From Thiotrichaceae bacterium UBA4486 (GTDB lineage: Bacteria > Pseudomonadota > Gammaproteobacteria > Eutrophobiales > Eutrophobiaceae): 64,000 nt of DNA. The stretch lies in assembly GCA_002389045.1 (NCBI GenBank), contig DGNS01000006.1, forward strand, positions 1 to 64,000. Reading direction: 5' to 3'. This document shows positions 16,264-24,866 of this stretch, one piece after another. The notes below the pieces were generated by a model, which saw only the letters and a list, made by a program, of their open reading frames with translations, was not told where the DNA came from and did not search any database. Both the position numbers and the translations under genes were made by a program. The first letter of the stretch is position 1, and each line of letters begins with the position of its first letter.

Positions 16264-16952
16264 CGTGACTTTCTCTGCAAACGAAACAGGAAACCGTTGA
16301 CCACAAACGCCACCAGTAACAACAACATGCCCAGCGCCAGGGCCAGTTCAAATTCACCCTTGCTGGTTTCAAGGGCAATGGCCGTGGTCATGGTGCGGGT
16401 AAATCCCTCGATGTTACCGCCGAGCATCATTGCCACCCCGACTTCACCAATGGCGCGGCCGAAGCCGGCCACTACCGCCGCCATCAATCCCAGCCGTAAT
16501 TCGGACATGAACACCAGGCCCTGCTGCCAGGTGCCCGCCCCCAGGGTCATGCAGGTAGTGTGCAACCGGGGGTCGGCGGATGAGACCGCGGACACCGTCA
16601 GGTTACAGATGATGGGGCTGACCAGTATCCATTGCCCCAGGATCATGGCCAGCGGCGTGTACAACATCCCCAGTTCGCCCAGCGGGCCCTGGCGCGTCAA
16701 CAAACCGTATAACAACAGGCCCACAACTACGGTGGGCAAGGCCATCAGGGTATTCAGTACCTGCAGCAGCAGGGGCTTGCCTGGAAAGCTTTTCAGGCTG
16801 ATGACGATACCCAACGGGATGGAAGTCACAGCCGCCAGACAGACCGCGAGGATGGAAATATAGATGGATGTCCAGACCACGGTGTAGACCTCGGCATCGA
16901 GGCTCAACACGAGCACCAGGGCTTCTGCGATGGCTTGGGAGAAATAGTCCAA
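16260..16952 (-). CDS. tupB: Tungstate ABC transporter, permease
   Basis: The protein has 230 residues with about five to six membrane helices. The EAA-loop region that contacts the ATPase is around GRAIGEVGVAMMLGGN. The size and residues match TupB/WtpB-type permeases, which import oxyanions in an ATP-dependent way. The stop codon overlaps the start of the ATPase gene. The binding-protein gene lies 126 bp upstream. Confidence 0.87.
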   Translation of the reverse strand: MDYFSQAIAEALVLVLSLDAEVYTVVWTSIYISILAVCLAAVTSIPLGIVISLKSFPGKPLLLQVLNTLMALPTVVVGLLLYGLLTRQGPLGELGMLYTPLAMILGQWILVSPIICNLTVSAVSSADPRLHTTCMTLGAGTWQQGLVFMSELRLGLMAAVVAGFGRAIGEVGVAMMLGGNIEGFTRTMTTAIALETSKGEFELALALGMLLLLVAFVVNGFLFRLQRKSR

Positions 16953-17078
16953 GGGATGTCTGTCCGGCAGGTTAATGGCAGATGTACTATCGGAATTATA
17001 CTGACACGACGCCCACCCTATGTCATCAAGTCATGTCTATACCCGGCGGATAATCTTGTATATCCCGGGCAACTCCGC

Positions 17079-17882
17079 TCAGGGGATCACATCGGGATGA
17101 AACAGTTGTTTTCCCGCGACCTTGAAGTTGCGGATGATCAACTGGCCGGCCTCGCTGCGGATATAATCGATATAGGCCTCGGCTGCCTGCCGGTTCACAT
17201 GTGGATGTTTTTCCGGATTGACCATGATGACATGGTAGGGGTTGAACAATGCCGGGGCGCCTTCAACCACAACCTTGAGTTGAATCTTGTCCTGGTAGGC
17301 CAGGTACGTGCCGCGGTCAGTCAGGGCATAGGCCCCCTTGTCGTCGGCAATTTTCAGAACCGCGCCCATGCCCTGACCCACGGCCAGGTACCAGTCGCCA
17401 CCGGGCTCGATCCCGGCCTCGTTCCAGAGGGATTTCTCCTTTTTATGGGTGCCGGAATCGTCGCCGCGGGAGATGAACACCGCCTGCGATTCGGCCAGTT
17501 GTTTCAGCGCCTGACTGGCACTGGTCAGCACACCAATCCCGGCCGGATCGCCTTCGGGCCCGACAATGACGAAATCGTTGTGCATCACCGGATAGCGTTT
17601 GACACCGAATCCCGCCTCCACGAATGCCTGTTCGGCATCCGGAGCATGGACGAAAACGATATCCACATCACCCTGTTCTCCGAGGCGCAGGGCCTTGCCG
17701 GTACCCACGGCAATGACATCCACCCGGATGTCGTGTTGCGCTTCGAATGGCGGATGCAGAACCTTCAACAGCCCCGAGTTATCGGTGCTGGTGGTGGTGG
17801 CCATGCGCAGGCTGTCACGGGCATGCCCGGCCGCACTGACCGATAACAGGATAAAAGCAATGAATAAACGATAATATAACAT
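17079..17882 (-). CDS. tupA: Tungstate-binding periplasmic protein
   Basis: The protein has 267 residues with a signal peptide (about 1-21). The mature start, MATTTSTDNSGLLKVLHPPF, carries the TTTS oxyanion-binding stretch of TupA. RGDDSGTHKKE further on is the second half of the family's ligand site. The protein captures tungstate in the periplasm and hands it to TupB. It lies between the porin and the permease on the same strand, so porin-binding protein-permease-ATPase reads as one uptake route from outer membrane to cytoplasm. Confidence 0.88.
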   Translation of the reverse strand: MLYYRLFIAFILLSVSAAGHARDSLRMATTTSTDNSGLLKVLHPPFEAQHDIRVDVIAVGTGKALRLGEQGDVDIVFVHAPDAEQAFVEAGFGVKRYPVMHNDFVIVGPEGDPAGIGVLTSASQALKQLAESQAVFISRGDDSGTHKKEKSLWNEAGIEPGGDWYLAVGQGMGAVLKIADDKGAYALTDRGTYLAYQDKIQLKVVVEGAPALFNPYHVIMVNPEKHPHVNRQAAEAYIDYIRSEAGQLIIRNFKVAGKQLFHPDVIP

Positions 17883-17933
17883 TGTGTGTCTCCTTCCGTT
17901 CCCATAAGTAACACTGTAATTGAATAAACCGGA

Positions 17934-19274
17934 TCAGAATTCCAGTTGTGCCCGAAGCTGGAAGACGTCCGGTTCGTCCCCGCTCAGCGGCCCGCCGTCC
18001 ACTTCCAGCACGTTGACGTAGTTCGCGGTGAAGCGTAGATATTCGGTCGCAAACCAGTTCAGGCCCAGCGTAAAACTGTCAATTTCACCACCGTTGATAT
18101 CGCCATCGTCAAGATCGAGATTGCTGTATCGCGCGGCCAACTGCCAGGCGCCATAGCCACCCTGACCGACGATTGTCTTTGGTTTGACGCGGCTGAAATT
18201 ACCGCTCTTTTTGTAATTCATCGATTCCCCGGTAATGAACCAGCCACCCTCGACATAGAAGCCATTGAAGTCGAGATCCGGATTGGTACTGATCTCACGA
18301 TCCACGGATGTGTGATAATACTCAGCCTGCAAATTGAACATCTCGTGCACCCACGCGGTTTCGGCAACAACACGGGTGAATGATTCGGCATCGAACGTGC
18401 CGGTATCCACCAGCCGCGTATCGGTCACGTGGGATTCGGGACGTTCGCGAAATCGCAGTGTATCCGTGGAACCACTGGCGCGGTGGGAAACCGAAGCGCC
18501 CAGATGAACCAGGTTGCCGTCGTATCGCCAGGGCAGCCAGGTTACGCGACCCGCAAAGCCCGCGCCCTCGTCGTTATCACTGCCGGCACCGTCGCGTCCG
18601 TCTCCGAACACGCCACCGTACAGGTTCCAGTTATCACCACCCCTGTGCAATTGCAGACCGATGTTTCGCCCCTCGGCGAAGACATGCGGCATTCCGCGTT
18701 CCATAAAGGTGATGTATTTGGAACTGGTCATATTCTGCAGGCTGAACGGTTCCTTGAAATGGCCGAGGCGGATGTTGAAGAGATCCAGGCCGGTGTATTC
18801 CAGATACGCATCCTGAAGGCCGTCGATGCCGGTGCCGGTAAAATCGTACTGCAGTTTGTATTTCCAGTATTCGCTCAACTCGCCGCTGGCAAACAGGCGC
18901 GCCCTGCGGATCTCCGTTCCGTCGTTATGCCGCGCCTGGTCTTCAGCGAAAGTAGCCGCATCCAGCTGGATGCGGCCGCCAACGCGGACCGTCGGGCCTT
19001 TTTTGCTTTCCTTCGTCGTCACCTGCGCAATTTCGTGCCGGATCATCTCGCGCACGGACTGTTCCGATGTCTCATCAGTTGCCTGCAATTGTTCAGCCCC
19101 GGCGGGTGTCTCCTGCTCTGCTGCCTGTATCACCAGATCATAGGTCTGCCTGTCGATGGTCCCGTTCTCATGCAACGCCCTGAGCAGTTCCAGTAATGCC
19201 TGGTTACCGGCCGCATGCACGGAAACAACCCAAAACCCCAGTATCAACGTCAATACTATTCTCATGACAATCAC
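17934..19274 (-). CDS. OprO/OprP-type anion-selective porin
   Basis: The protein has 446 residues. A signal peptide (about 1-21) is followed by a short polar helix region rich in Gln/Glu, then a 16-strand-like beta barrel ending in LRAQLEF with a terminal Phe, as outer membrane proteins do. The stretch KLQYDFTGTGIDGLQDAYLEY and the following GHFKEPFSLQNM are characteristic of the phosphate-selective porin O/P family. Standing 51 bp upstream of tupA, it more likely passes tungstate or a related oxyanion here than phosphate. That specificity is inference. Confidence 0.85.
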   Translation of the reverse strand: MIVMRIVLTLILGFWVVSVHAAGNQALLELLRALHENGTIDRQTYDLVIQAAEQETPAGAEQLQATDETSEQSVREMIRHEIAQVTTKESKKGPTVRVGGRIQLDAATFAEDQARHNDGTEIRRARLFASGELSEYWKYKLQYDFTGTGIDGLQDAYLEYTGLDLFNIRLGHFKEPFSLQNMTSSKYITFMERGMPHVFAEGRNIGLQLHRGGDNWNLYGGVFGDGRDGAGSDNDEGAGFAGRVTWLPWRYDGNLVHLGASVSHRASGSTDTLRFRERPESHVTDTRLVDTGTFDAESFTRVVAETAWVHEMFNLQAEYYHTSVDREISTNPDLDFNGFYVEGGWFITGESMNYKKSGNFSRVKPKTIVGQGGYGAWQLAARYSNLDLDDGDINGGEIDSFTLGLNWFATEYLRFTANYVNVLEVDGGPLSGDEPDVFQLRAQLEF

Positions 19275-19356
19275 CTTTATTATGTAATATTATTTATATT
19301 TGATTTATATAGTCGTATTAAATACAGCTATAAATTTTTAATAAATATGTTTTGAT
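19275..19356. promoter_or_regulatory. AT-rich divergent promoter region of the tungstate operon and its regulator
   Basis: The 82 bp between the divergent porin and regulator genes are very AT-rich, unlike the surroundings, and must hold both promoters. GTATT-A-AATAC at 19315-19325 is a perfect short palindrome that could be a regulator half-site pair. Several TATAAT-like boxes are possible, so I do not assign one. Confidence 0.45.
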
Positions 19357-20427
19357 ATGCATATTCAATTGGGGCTGCAGTGGTATGCCGACAAGCACCG
19401 GGAACAACCGGTGGATCAGCGCCTGTTTGTGCTGCTGAAAAACATAGACAGGTCGGGGTCCATCAGTGCCGCGGCTGAGAATACCGGTGTCTCCTACCGT
19501 TTTGCCTGGGGATTGATCAGGGCATGGGAAAAACTCCTCGGTAACCCGCTCATCCATACCGAACGCGGGAAAAAACAGGGCGCGCGGCTGACCGAATTCA
19601 GCCAGGCGCTGTTACTGGAAAACGCGGAGATCCAGCGGCAATTGCTGCCTGCGCTGACAGACCATGCAACCCGGGTTAACAACAGCCTCGACAACATCGG
19701 CAAAACCGGTGCCAGGGACAACCTGAAAATTTTTGCCAGTCATGACCTGGCAATGAATCAGTTGATGGAAACGCTGGGCGAAATGACTGCCTGGACGGTC
19801 ATACACGAGGTCCGGGGCAGCCTGAGTAATCTGCGATCCCTGGCCGATCACAACTGTGATGTCGCCGGCTTTCATTTTCCGCTGGATTTTCCCGATGCCG
19901 ACCTGCTCCGCCAGTACCAGGGCCTGCTCAGTCTGGCTGGCGCCTCGTGTATTGATATCGCCATCCGCCGGCAAGGGCTGATCGTACAAAGGGGCAACCC
20001 AAAGAATATCAACAGCATGCGTGATCTGGGCAAACGTTCGGTCCGCTTTATCAATCGCCAGAAGCAGTCCGGTACCCGGGTGCTCGTCGATGCCCTGCTC
20101 AAACACGCGGGTATGAAACCGGCACAGGTCAACGGCTATGTGAATGAGGAATACACCCACCTGGCGGTGGCCGCCATGATCGCCAGCGGTGCGGCCGACG
20201 CCGGTATCGGGCTGGAAGCCGCCGCGCGGCAGTTCAAGCTGGCGTTCGTGCCCGTCATCGAGGAGCGCTACTGCCTGGCGCTGGCCCCCGGTCTGGACAA
20301 TCGCATGGTCAATACGTTGAAAAAGCAACTCTCGGCCACAAGGTTCAGGAACAGGATCGGCAAAATACCCGGGTACCAGGCCGACCGTTGCGGCGAGGAA
20401 GTGCCATTGAGCCGGCTTTTCGCATAA
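19357..20427 (+). CDS. ModE-like HTH regulator with periplasmic-binding-protein-like sensor domain
   Basis: The protein has 356 residues. The first 110 form a ModE/LysR-type winged helix (LLKNIDRSGSISAAAENTGVSYRFAWGLI split around the turn, then GKKQGARLTEF). From about 125 to 340 it looks like a type 2 binding-protein domain (LKIFASHDLAMNQLMETL; SGTRVLVDALLKHAG; GAADAGIGLEAAA), the PBP_like_2 module. Such fusions sense molybdate, tungstate or a related cofactor. It is divergent from the tup operon, so it most likely represses or activates that operon in response to tungstate. Confidence 0.82.
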   Translation: MHIQLGLQWYADKHREQPVDQRLFVLLKNIDRSGSISAAAENTGVSYRFAWGLIRAWEKLLGNPLIHTERGKKQGARLTEFSQALLLENAEIQRQLLPALTDHATRVNNSLDNIGKTGARDNLKIFASHDLAMNQLMETLGEMTAWTVIHEVRGSLSNLRSLADHNCDVAGFHFPLDFPDADLLRQYQGLLSLAGASCIDIAIRRQGLIVQRGNPKNINSMRDLGKRSVRFINRQKQSGTRVLVDALLKHAGMKPAQVNGYVNEEYTHLAVAAMIASGAADAGIGLEAAARQFKLAFVPVIEERYCLALAPGLDNRMVNTLKKQLSATRFRNRIGKIPGYQADRCGEEVPLSRLFA

Positions 20428-20474
20428 ACTACAGGTGTATATCCAGTCATGGAACCAACCGATCGGGGCAACGT

Positions 20475-20909
20475 ATGAATCTGGAATTGACCGTCGATGA
20501 AGCCGGCTACCGCAAGGCGCTGCTGATCAAGCACCTGATATCAGTGGTCGATCTCTATGATCTGGAAAGTCATTTCGATGCCGATACCTTCGGTCAACTG
20601 CGCCGGGACGTCGAGCGGTTCCTGGCACAACCTGAATTTCAATCGTTGCGGGACGGACACATCGAGGAAGCCATTGAAGTCAAACCGCCCGGCATTCGTG
20701 ACCTGCTCAGGAACCTGTTCGGGCCGAGTCGCCAGGAAATTAACCTCAGCAAGCAGCGCGAGGCCCTGATTGAACGGGCCGAGCACGCCGAGAATTCGGC
20801 CTTCGAGGCACTGGCGGAACTGGCCGAGGCCGCCCGTGAACGTGACGAGGTCAAGGCCCGCCTGAAAGAGCTGGAATCCGAACTGAACGTCCTGAAATCA
20901 GAGGTTTAG
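20475..20909 (+). CDS. Small coiled-coil protein of unknown function
   Basis: The protein has 144 residues from the ATG at 20475; the frame runs further upstream without a supported start. The N-terminal part is mixed (IKHLISVVDLYDLESHF). The last 60 residues are charged and heptad-like (REALIERAEHAENSAFEAL, then ARERDEVKARLKELESEL), indicating a coiled coil. There is no signal peptide or membrane segment. It follows the ModE-like regulator by 47 bp and may be cotranscribed. I do not recognise the family. Confidence 0.6.
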   Translation: MNLELTVDEAGYRKALLIKHLISVVDLYDLESHFDADTFGQLRRDVERFLAQPEFQSLRDGHIEEAIEVKPPGIRDLLRNLFGPSRQEINLSKQREALIERAEHAENSAFEALAELAEAARERDEVKARLKELESELNVLKSEV

Positions 20910-21106
20910 ATCACTGCGGCATCAATTCCGCGACTTGCAAAACCCCTCGAATACCTGGAAAAGGCGCCTGATCCAGTGTACTTTACCCGGCCCTCTTCGA
21001 TGGATTCGTCGGGAGGGCGAATAATCATGAAATATACTTTTAAGTTTCATATAGTTAGATCAAATGAACATTACCGGCGATAATCCCGCAGGACCTGTAT
21101 AAGCGC

Positions 21107-22480
21107 ATGGCTGGCAAACTCTTTGTAAAAACCTTCGGCTGTCAGATGAATGAGTACGATTCTGACAAGATGCTGGATGTACTGCACGCCTCGCACGGAC
21201 TGCAAAGCACGGATACCGCGGACGATGCCGATGTCATTCTCGTCAACACCTGCTCCATCCGCGAAAAAGCCCAGGAAAAACTGTTTTCCGAACTCGGTCG
21301 CTGGCGTCTCCTGAAAGAAAAAAATCCCCGCCTGGTCATCGGCGTCGGCGGTTGCGTTGCCAGCCAGGAAGGCGATCAGATCTGGGGGCGGGCACCGTAC
21401 GTGGACATGATTTTCGGCCCCCAGACCCTGCACCGCCTGCCGGACATGTACCGCGAGGTGCTGGCCGGTCAACGCAAGGTTGTCGACATCAGTTTCCCCG
21501 AGATTGAAAAATTCGATCGCCTGCCCGAACCCAGGGCATCCGGTGCCACGGCCTTCGTCTCCATCATGGAAGGCTGCAGCAAATATTGCACCTTCTGCGT
21601 GGTGCCCTACACGCGCGGCGAGGAAGTCAGTCGCCCGCTCGACGATGTCATTACCGAGGTCGTGCAACTGGCGGAACAGGGTGTGCGTGAAGTCACCCTG
21701 CTGGGACAGAACGTCAACGCCTGGCGAGGAGCGAGGCACGATGGCGGTACTGCCGACCTGGCGCAGCTTATTGAATACATCGCGGTCATTGACGGCATCG
21801 ACCGCATTCGCTTCACGACCTCGCATCCCATGGAATTTACCGATGCACTGATCGATGTCTATGCCCGGGTCCCGGAACTGGTCAGCCACCTGCATCTGCC
21901 CGTGCAAAGCGGCTCCGATCGCGTACTCGCACTGATGAAGCGAAATCACACCGTACTGGAATACAAGTCACGAATCCGCAAACTGCGCAAGGTGCGCCCG
22001 GACATCAGCCTGTCTTCTGATTTTATCATCGGCTTTCCGGGTGAAACCGACGCCGACTTCGAGGCCACAATGAACCTGATCGCCGAAGTCGGTTACGACC
22101 AGTCCTTCAGTTTCATTTACAGCGCGCGACCCGGCACGCCGGCGGCCAACCTGCCCGACGAGGTACCCATGGACGTCAAGAAGGAACGCCTGGCAATCCT
22201 CCAGCAGCGTATCAACCGGATGGCTGCCGATATCAGCCGATCGATGGTCGGGACTGTGCAATCGGTACTGGTCGAGGGGCCGTCGCGTAAAGATCCGGAC
22301 GAGATTTGCGGTCGTACTGAAAACAACCGTATCGTTAACTTCCCGGGCAAACCTTCGCTGGCCGGCACGTTTATCCCCGTGCGCATAACCGAAGCATTGC
22401 CGAACTCATTGCGCGGGGTTATGCAGGACAACAACCGGTTCGCATCCTCCGTCGCTGAATACAGCATTATCGCTCCTTGA
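21107..22480 (+). CDS. miaB: tRNA-2-methylthio-N6-dimethylallyladenosine synthase
   Basis: The protein has 457 residues, normal length. It methylthiolates i6A37 in tRNAs that read UNN codons. The N-terminal UPF0004 domain has cluster cysteines C12, C49 and C83, the radical-SAM triad is C157-x3-C161-x2-C164, and a TRAM domain is at the C-terminus (VEGPSRKDPDEICGRTENN). It heads the conserved miaB-ybeZ-ybeY-ybeX-lnt cluster. Confidence 0.97.
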   Translation: MAGKLFVKTFGCQMNEYDSDKMLDVLHASHGLQSTDTADDADVILVNTCSIREKAQEKLFSELGRWRLLKEKNPRLVIGVGGCVASQEGDQIWGRAPYVDMIFGPQTLHRLPDMYREVLAGQRKVVDISFPEIEKFDRLPEPRASGATAFVSIMEGCSKYCTFCVVPYTRGEEVSRPLDDVITEVVQLAEQGVREVTLLGQNVNAWRGARHDGGTADLAQLIEYIAVIDGIDRIRFTTSHPMEFTDALIDVYARVPELVSHLHLPVQSGSDRVLALMKRNHTVLEYKSRIRKLRKVRPDISLSSDFIIGFPGETDADFEATMNLIAEVGYDQSFSFIYSARPGTPAANLPDEVPMDVKKERLAILQQRINRMAADISRSMVGTVQSVLVEGPSRKDPDEICGRTENNRIVNFPGKPSLAGTFIPVRITEALPNSLRGVMQDNNRFASSVAEYSIIAP

Positions 22481-23475
22481 GTACAGAGACCCCCGCACTG
22501 CACCAGGTAGAACTGGTTCTTTCTCCCATCGACAACCAGCGACTCGCCAACCTGTGCGGGCCTCTGGATGAGCACCTGCGCCAGGTGGAAAAACGCATGG
22601 GCGTGGAGATCGAGAACCGCGGCAACAACTTCCGGGTCAGCGGTACTGCCGAGTCCATTATCATCACCGAGCAATTGATCCGGGATTTGTATGACTCCAC
22701 GCAAAAGGAAATACTTTCGCCGCAGCGTGTGCACCTGTATCTGCAGGAAGCCACCCACGGACTGGAGGAATCACTGAAGGAAAACAGGGAGGTTTTCATC
22801 AAGATTAAACGCCAGCTGATTAAGGGACGCAGCCCGAACCAGAAGCGCTACATACAGAATATCCAGGAAAATGATATCAACTTCGGCATCGGTCCCGCGG
22901 GCACCGGCAAGACCTACCTCGCCGTCGCCTGCGCGGTGGCCGCACTGGAGCAGGAGCGTGCGCGGCGACTGGTACTGGTGCGCCCGGCGGTGGAAGCCGG
23001 CGAACGTCTCGGCTTTTTACCGGGTGACCTGGTACAGAAAGTCGATCCCTACCTGCGACCACTGTACGATGCGCTTTACGAAATGCTCGGCTTCGAGAAA
23101 GTAGCGAGGTTCATCGAGCGTAACGTCATTGAAATCGCTCCGCTGGCGTTCATGCGTGGACGTACATTGAATGAATCTTTCGTTATCCTGGACGAGGCCC
23201 AGAACACCACAAACGAACAGATGAAGATGTTCCTGACACGTATCGGCTTCGGTTCCAGGGCTATCATCACCGGTGACATAACCCAGATCGATCTGCCCGG
23301 CGGCAAGAACTCCGGACTTAAACACGTCATGGATATTCTTCAGGGCCAGGAGGGCATCAGCTTTACCTTTTTCAAATCCACCGACGTGGTTCGCCATCCC
23401 CTGGTCGCCCGCATCCTGAATGCTTATGAAGCCCACGAACTGAAGAGTTCAGATAATGAAAACAGGGGATCTTGA
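22477..23475 (+). CDS. ybeZ: PhoH-like ATPase YbeZ
   Basis: The protein has 332 residues. Walker A is GPAGTGKTYLA and Walker B is SFVILDEAQN, inside the PhoH domain; an N-terminal KH-like stretch (IENRGNNFRVSG) suggests RNA contact. It works with the endoribonuclease YbeY in ribosome and RNA quality control. The start is TTG at 22477, overlapping the miaB stop as TTGA, so translation is probably coupled. It overlaps ybeY by 20 bp. Confidence 0.95.
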   Translation: MSTETPALHQVELVLSPIDNQRLANLCGPLDEHLRQVEKRMGVEIENRGNNFRVSGTAESIIITEQLIRDLYDSTQKEILSPQRVHLYLQEATHGLEESLKENREVFIKIKRQLIKGRSPNQKRYIQNIQENDINFGIGPAGTGKTYLAVACAVAALEQERARRLVLVRPAVEAGERLGFLPGDLVQKVDPYLRPLYDALYEMLGFEKVARFIERNVIEIAPLAFMRGRTLNESFVILDEAQNTTNEQMKMFLTRIGFGSRAIITGDITQIDLPGGKNSGLKHVMDILQGQEGISFTFFKSTDVVRHPLVARILNAYEAHELKSSDNENRGS

Positions 23476-23926
23476 TCTCACCGTGCAGATTGCCTCCGAT
23501 AATCCAACCTGTCCCGATGAAAACAGTATTCGGCAATGGGTTGACGGCATCTCCGGCAACAGTCCGCTGCACGGAGAGATGACCATACGTATTGTCGATA
23601 AGGAAGAAGGTACACGACTGAACAGGCAATACCGGGGCAAGGACGGTCCCACCAACGTGCTGTCCTTTGCCTACAATAATAATGCAGGTCCGGCGCAGCC
23701 GATATCCGGTGACATTGTTATCTGTGCACCGGTGGTGGAAAAAGAAGCGCTCGAACAAAACAAGGATGTGCGTTCGCACTGGGCTCACATGGTGGTACAT
23801 GGCACTCTTCATCTCCTCGGCCATGACCATCTCGATGAGAAACAGGCCGAGGCAATGGAGGCACTGGAACAATCCATCATGGCCGGATTCGGCTATGCCA
23901 ATCCTTACAACGAGAACGACCACTGA
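23456..23926 (+). CDS. ybeY: Endoribonuclease YbeY (16S rRNA maturation)
   Basis: The protein has 156 residues. The zinc-binding motif HGTLHLLGHDH is intact near residue 115. It takes part in 16S rRNA 3'-end maturation and ribosome quality control in the cytoplasm. The start lies inside the end of ybeZ, and the stop overlaps the start of ybeX. Confidence 0.96.
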   Translation: MKTGDLDLTVQIASDNPTCPDENSIRQWVDGISGNSPLHGEMTIRIVDKEEGTRLNRQYRGKDGPTNVLSFAYNNNAGPAQPISGDIVICAPVVEKEALEQNKDVRSHWAHMVVHGTLHLLGHDHLDEKQAEAMEALEQSIMAGFGYANPYNENDH

Positions 23927-24804
23927 TGTCCGCTGACAATAATACCCTGACTGACCCGGTGAAAATCGGACTGCTGCAACGGATTATCAACCGCCTTACC
24001 GGTGTACCGATGGATCGCGAATCCTTTATTGATCTGATCCGCTCCGCCGAGGAAACCAACCTGCTGCAACCCGACGAACTGGCCATGATCGAGGGTGTTT
24101 TACAGGTTTGTGAACAACAGGTGCGGGACATCATGATCCCAAGGGTGCAGATGGTTGTTATTGAAGACAGCGCCGCCCCGGAAGATATACTGACCACCGT
24201 TGTCGAATCAGGGCATTCGCGTTTCCCTGTAATCAGCGGCCACAAGGATGATGTCATCGGGATCCTGCTCGCCAAGGATCTCCTCGCGTATTTTGCCGAC
24301 AGGGACGGTATCAGCAGTTTCGATATCAAGGATATGATGCGGCCGGCGGTCTTCGTTCCGGAAAGCAAGCGCTTGAACGTGTTGTTGCGTGATTTTCGCG
24401 CCAACCGTAATCACATGGCCATTATTGTCGATGAATACGTCAACGTGGCCGGGTTGGTCACTATCGAGGATGTGATCGAGGAGATCGTCGGCGAGATTGA
24501 GGACGAACATGATATCGAGGACGAGGACCTGATTCACCCCCATGGCCGCAGCCGATTCACGGTCAGGGCCATTACACCGATCAACGAGATTAACGACTAT
24601 TTCCAGATCAATCTTCCCACGGATGAATTTGACACCATCGGCGGACTGGTTCTGAACCGCTTCGGGCATTTGCCGAAAAGAGGGGAAAACATCGAACTGG
24701 AGGGTTTCAGTATCAAGATTCTGCGTTCAGACAAACGTCGCATTCACCTGATGCGTTTTGTCAAACTCGAAGCTCCGGTCGGCATCGCGGAAGACAAGGC
24801 CTGA
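23926..24804 (+). CDS. ybeX: CorC/HlyC-family CBS-pair protein (YbeX)
   Basis: The protein has 292 residues. Two CBS motifs span about 70-190 (QVRDIMIPRVQMVVI; VNVAGLVTIEDVIEEIVGEI) and a CorC_HlyC domain fills the C-terminus. It lacks the membrane domain of longer relatives. It is linked to Mg2+/Co2+ efflux and, from ybeX genetics, to ribosome metabolism. It begins at the last base of the ybeY stop. Confidence 0.93.
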   Translation: MSADNNTLTDPVKIGLLQRIINRLTGVPMDRESFIDLIRSAEETNLLQPDELAMIEGVLQVCEQQVRDIMIPRVQMVVIEDSAAPEDILTTVVESGHSRFPVISGHKDDVIGILLAKDLLAYFADRDGISSFDIKDMMRPAVFVPESKRLNVLLRDFRANRNHMAIIVDEYVNVAGLVTIEDVIEEIVGEIEDEHDIEDEDLIHPHGRSRFTVRAITPINEINDYFQINLPTDEFDTIGGLVLNRFGHLPKRGENIELEGFSIKILRSDKRRIHLMRFVKLEAPVGIAEDKA

Positions 24805-24866
24805 ACCGGCCGCCGGGACGACATCCGTAATCAACACGTCACAGATTTATTACCCGCTGAACCAAA

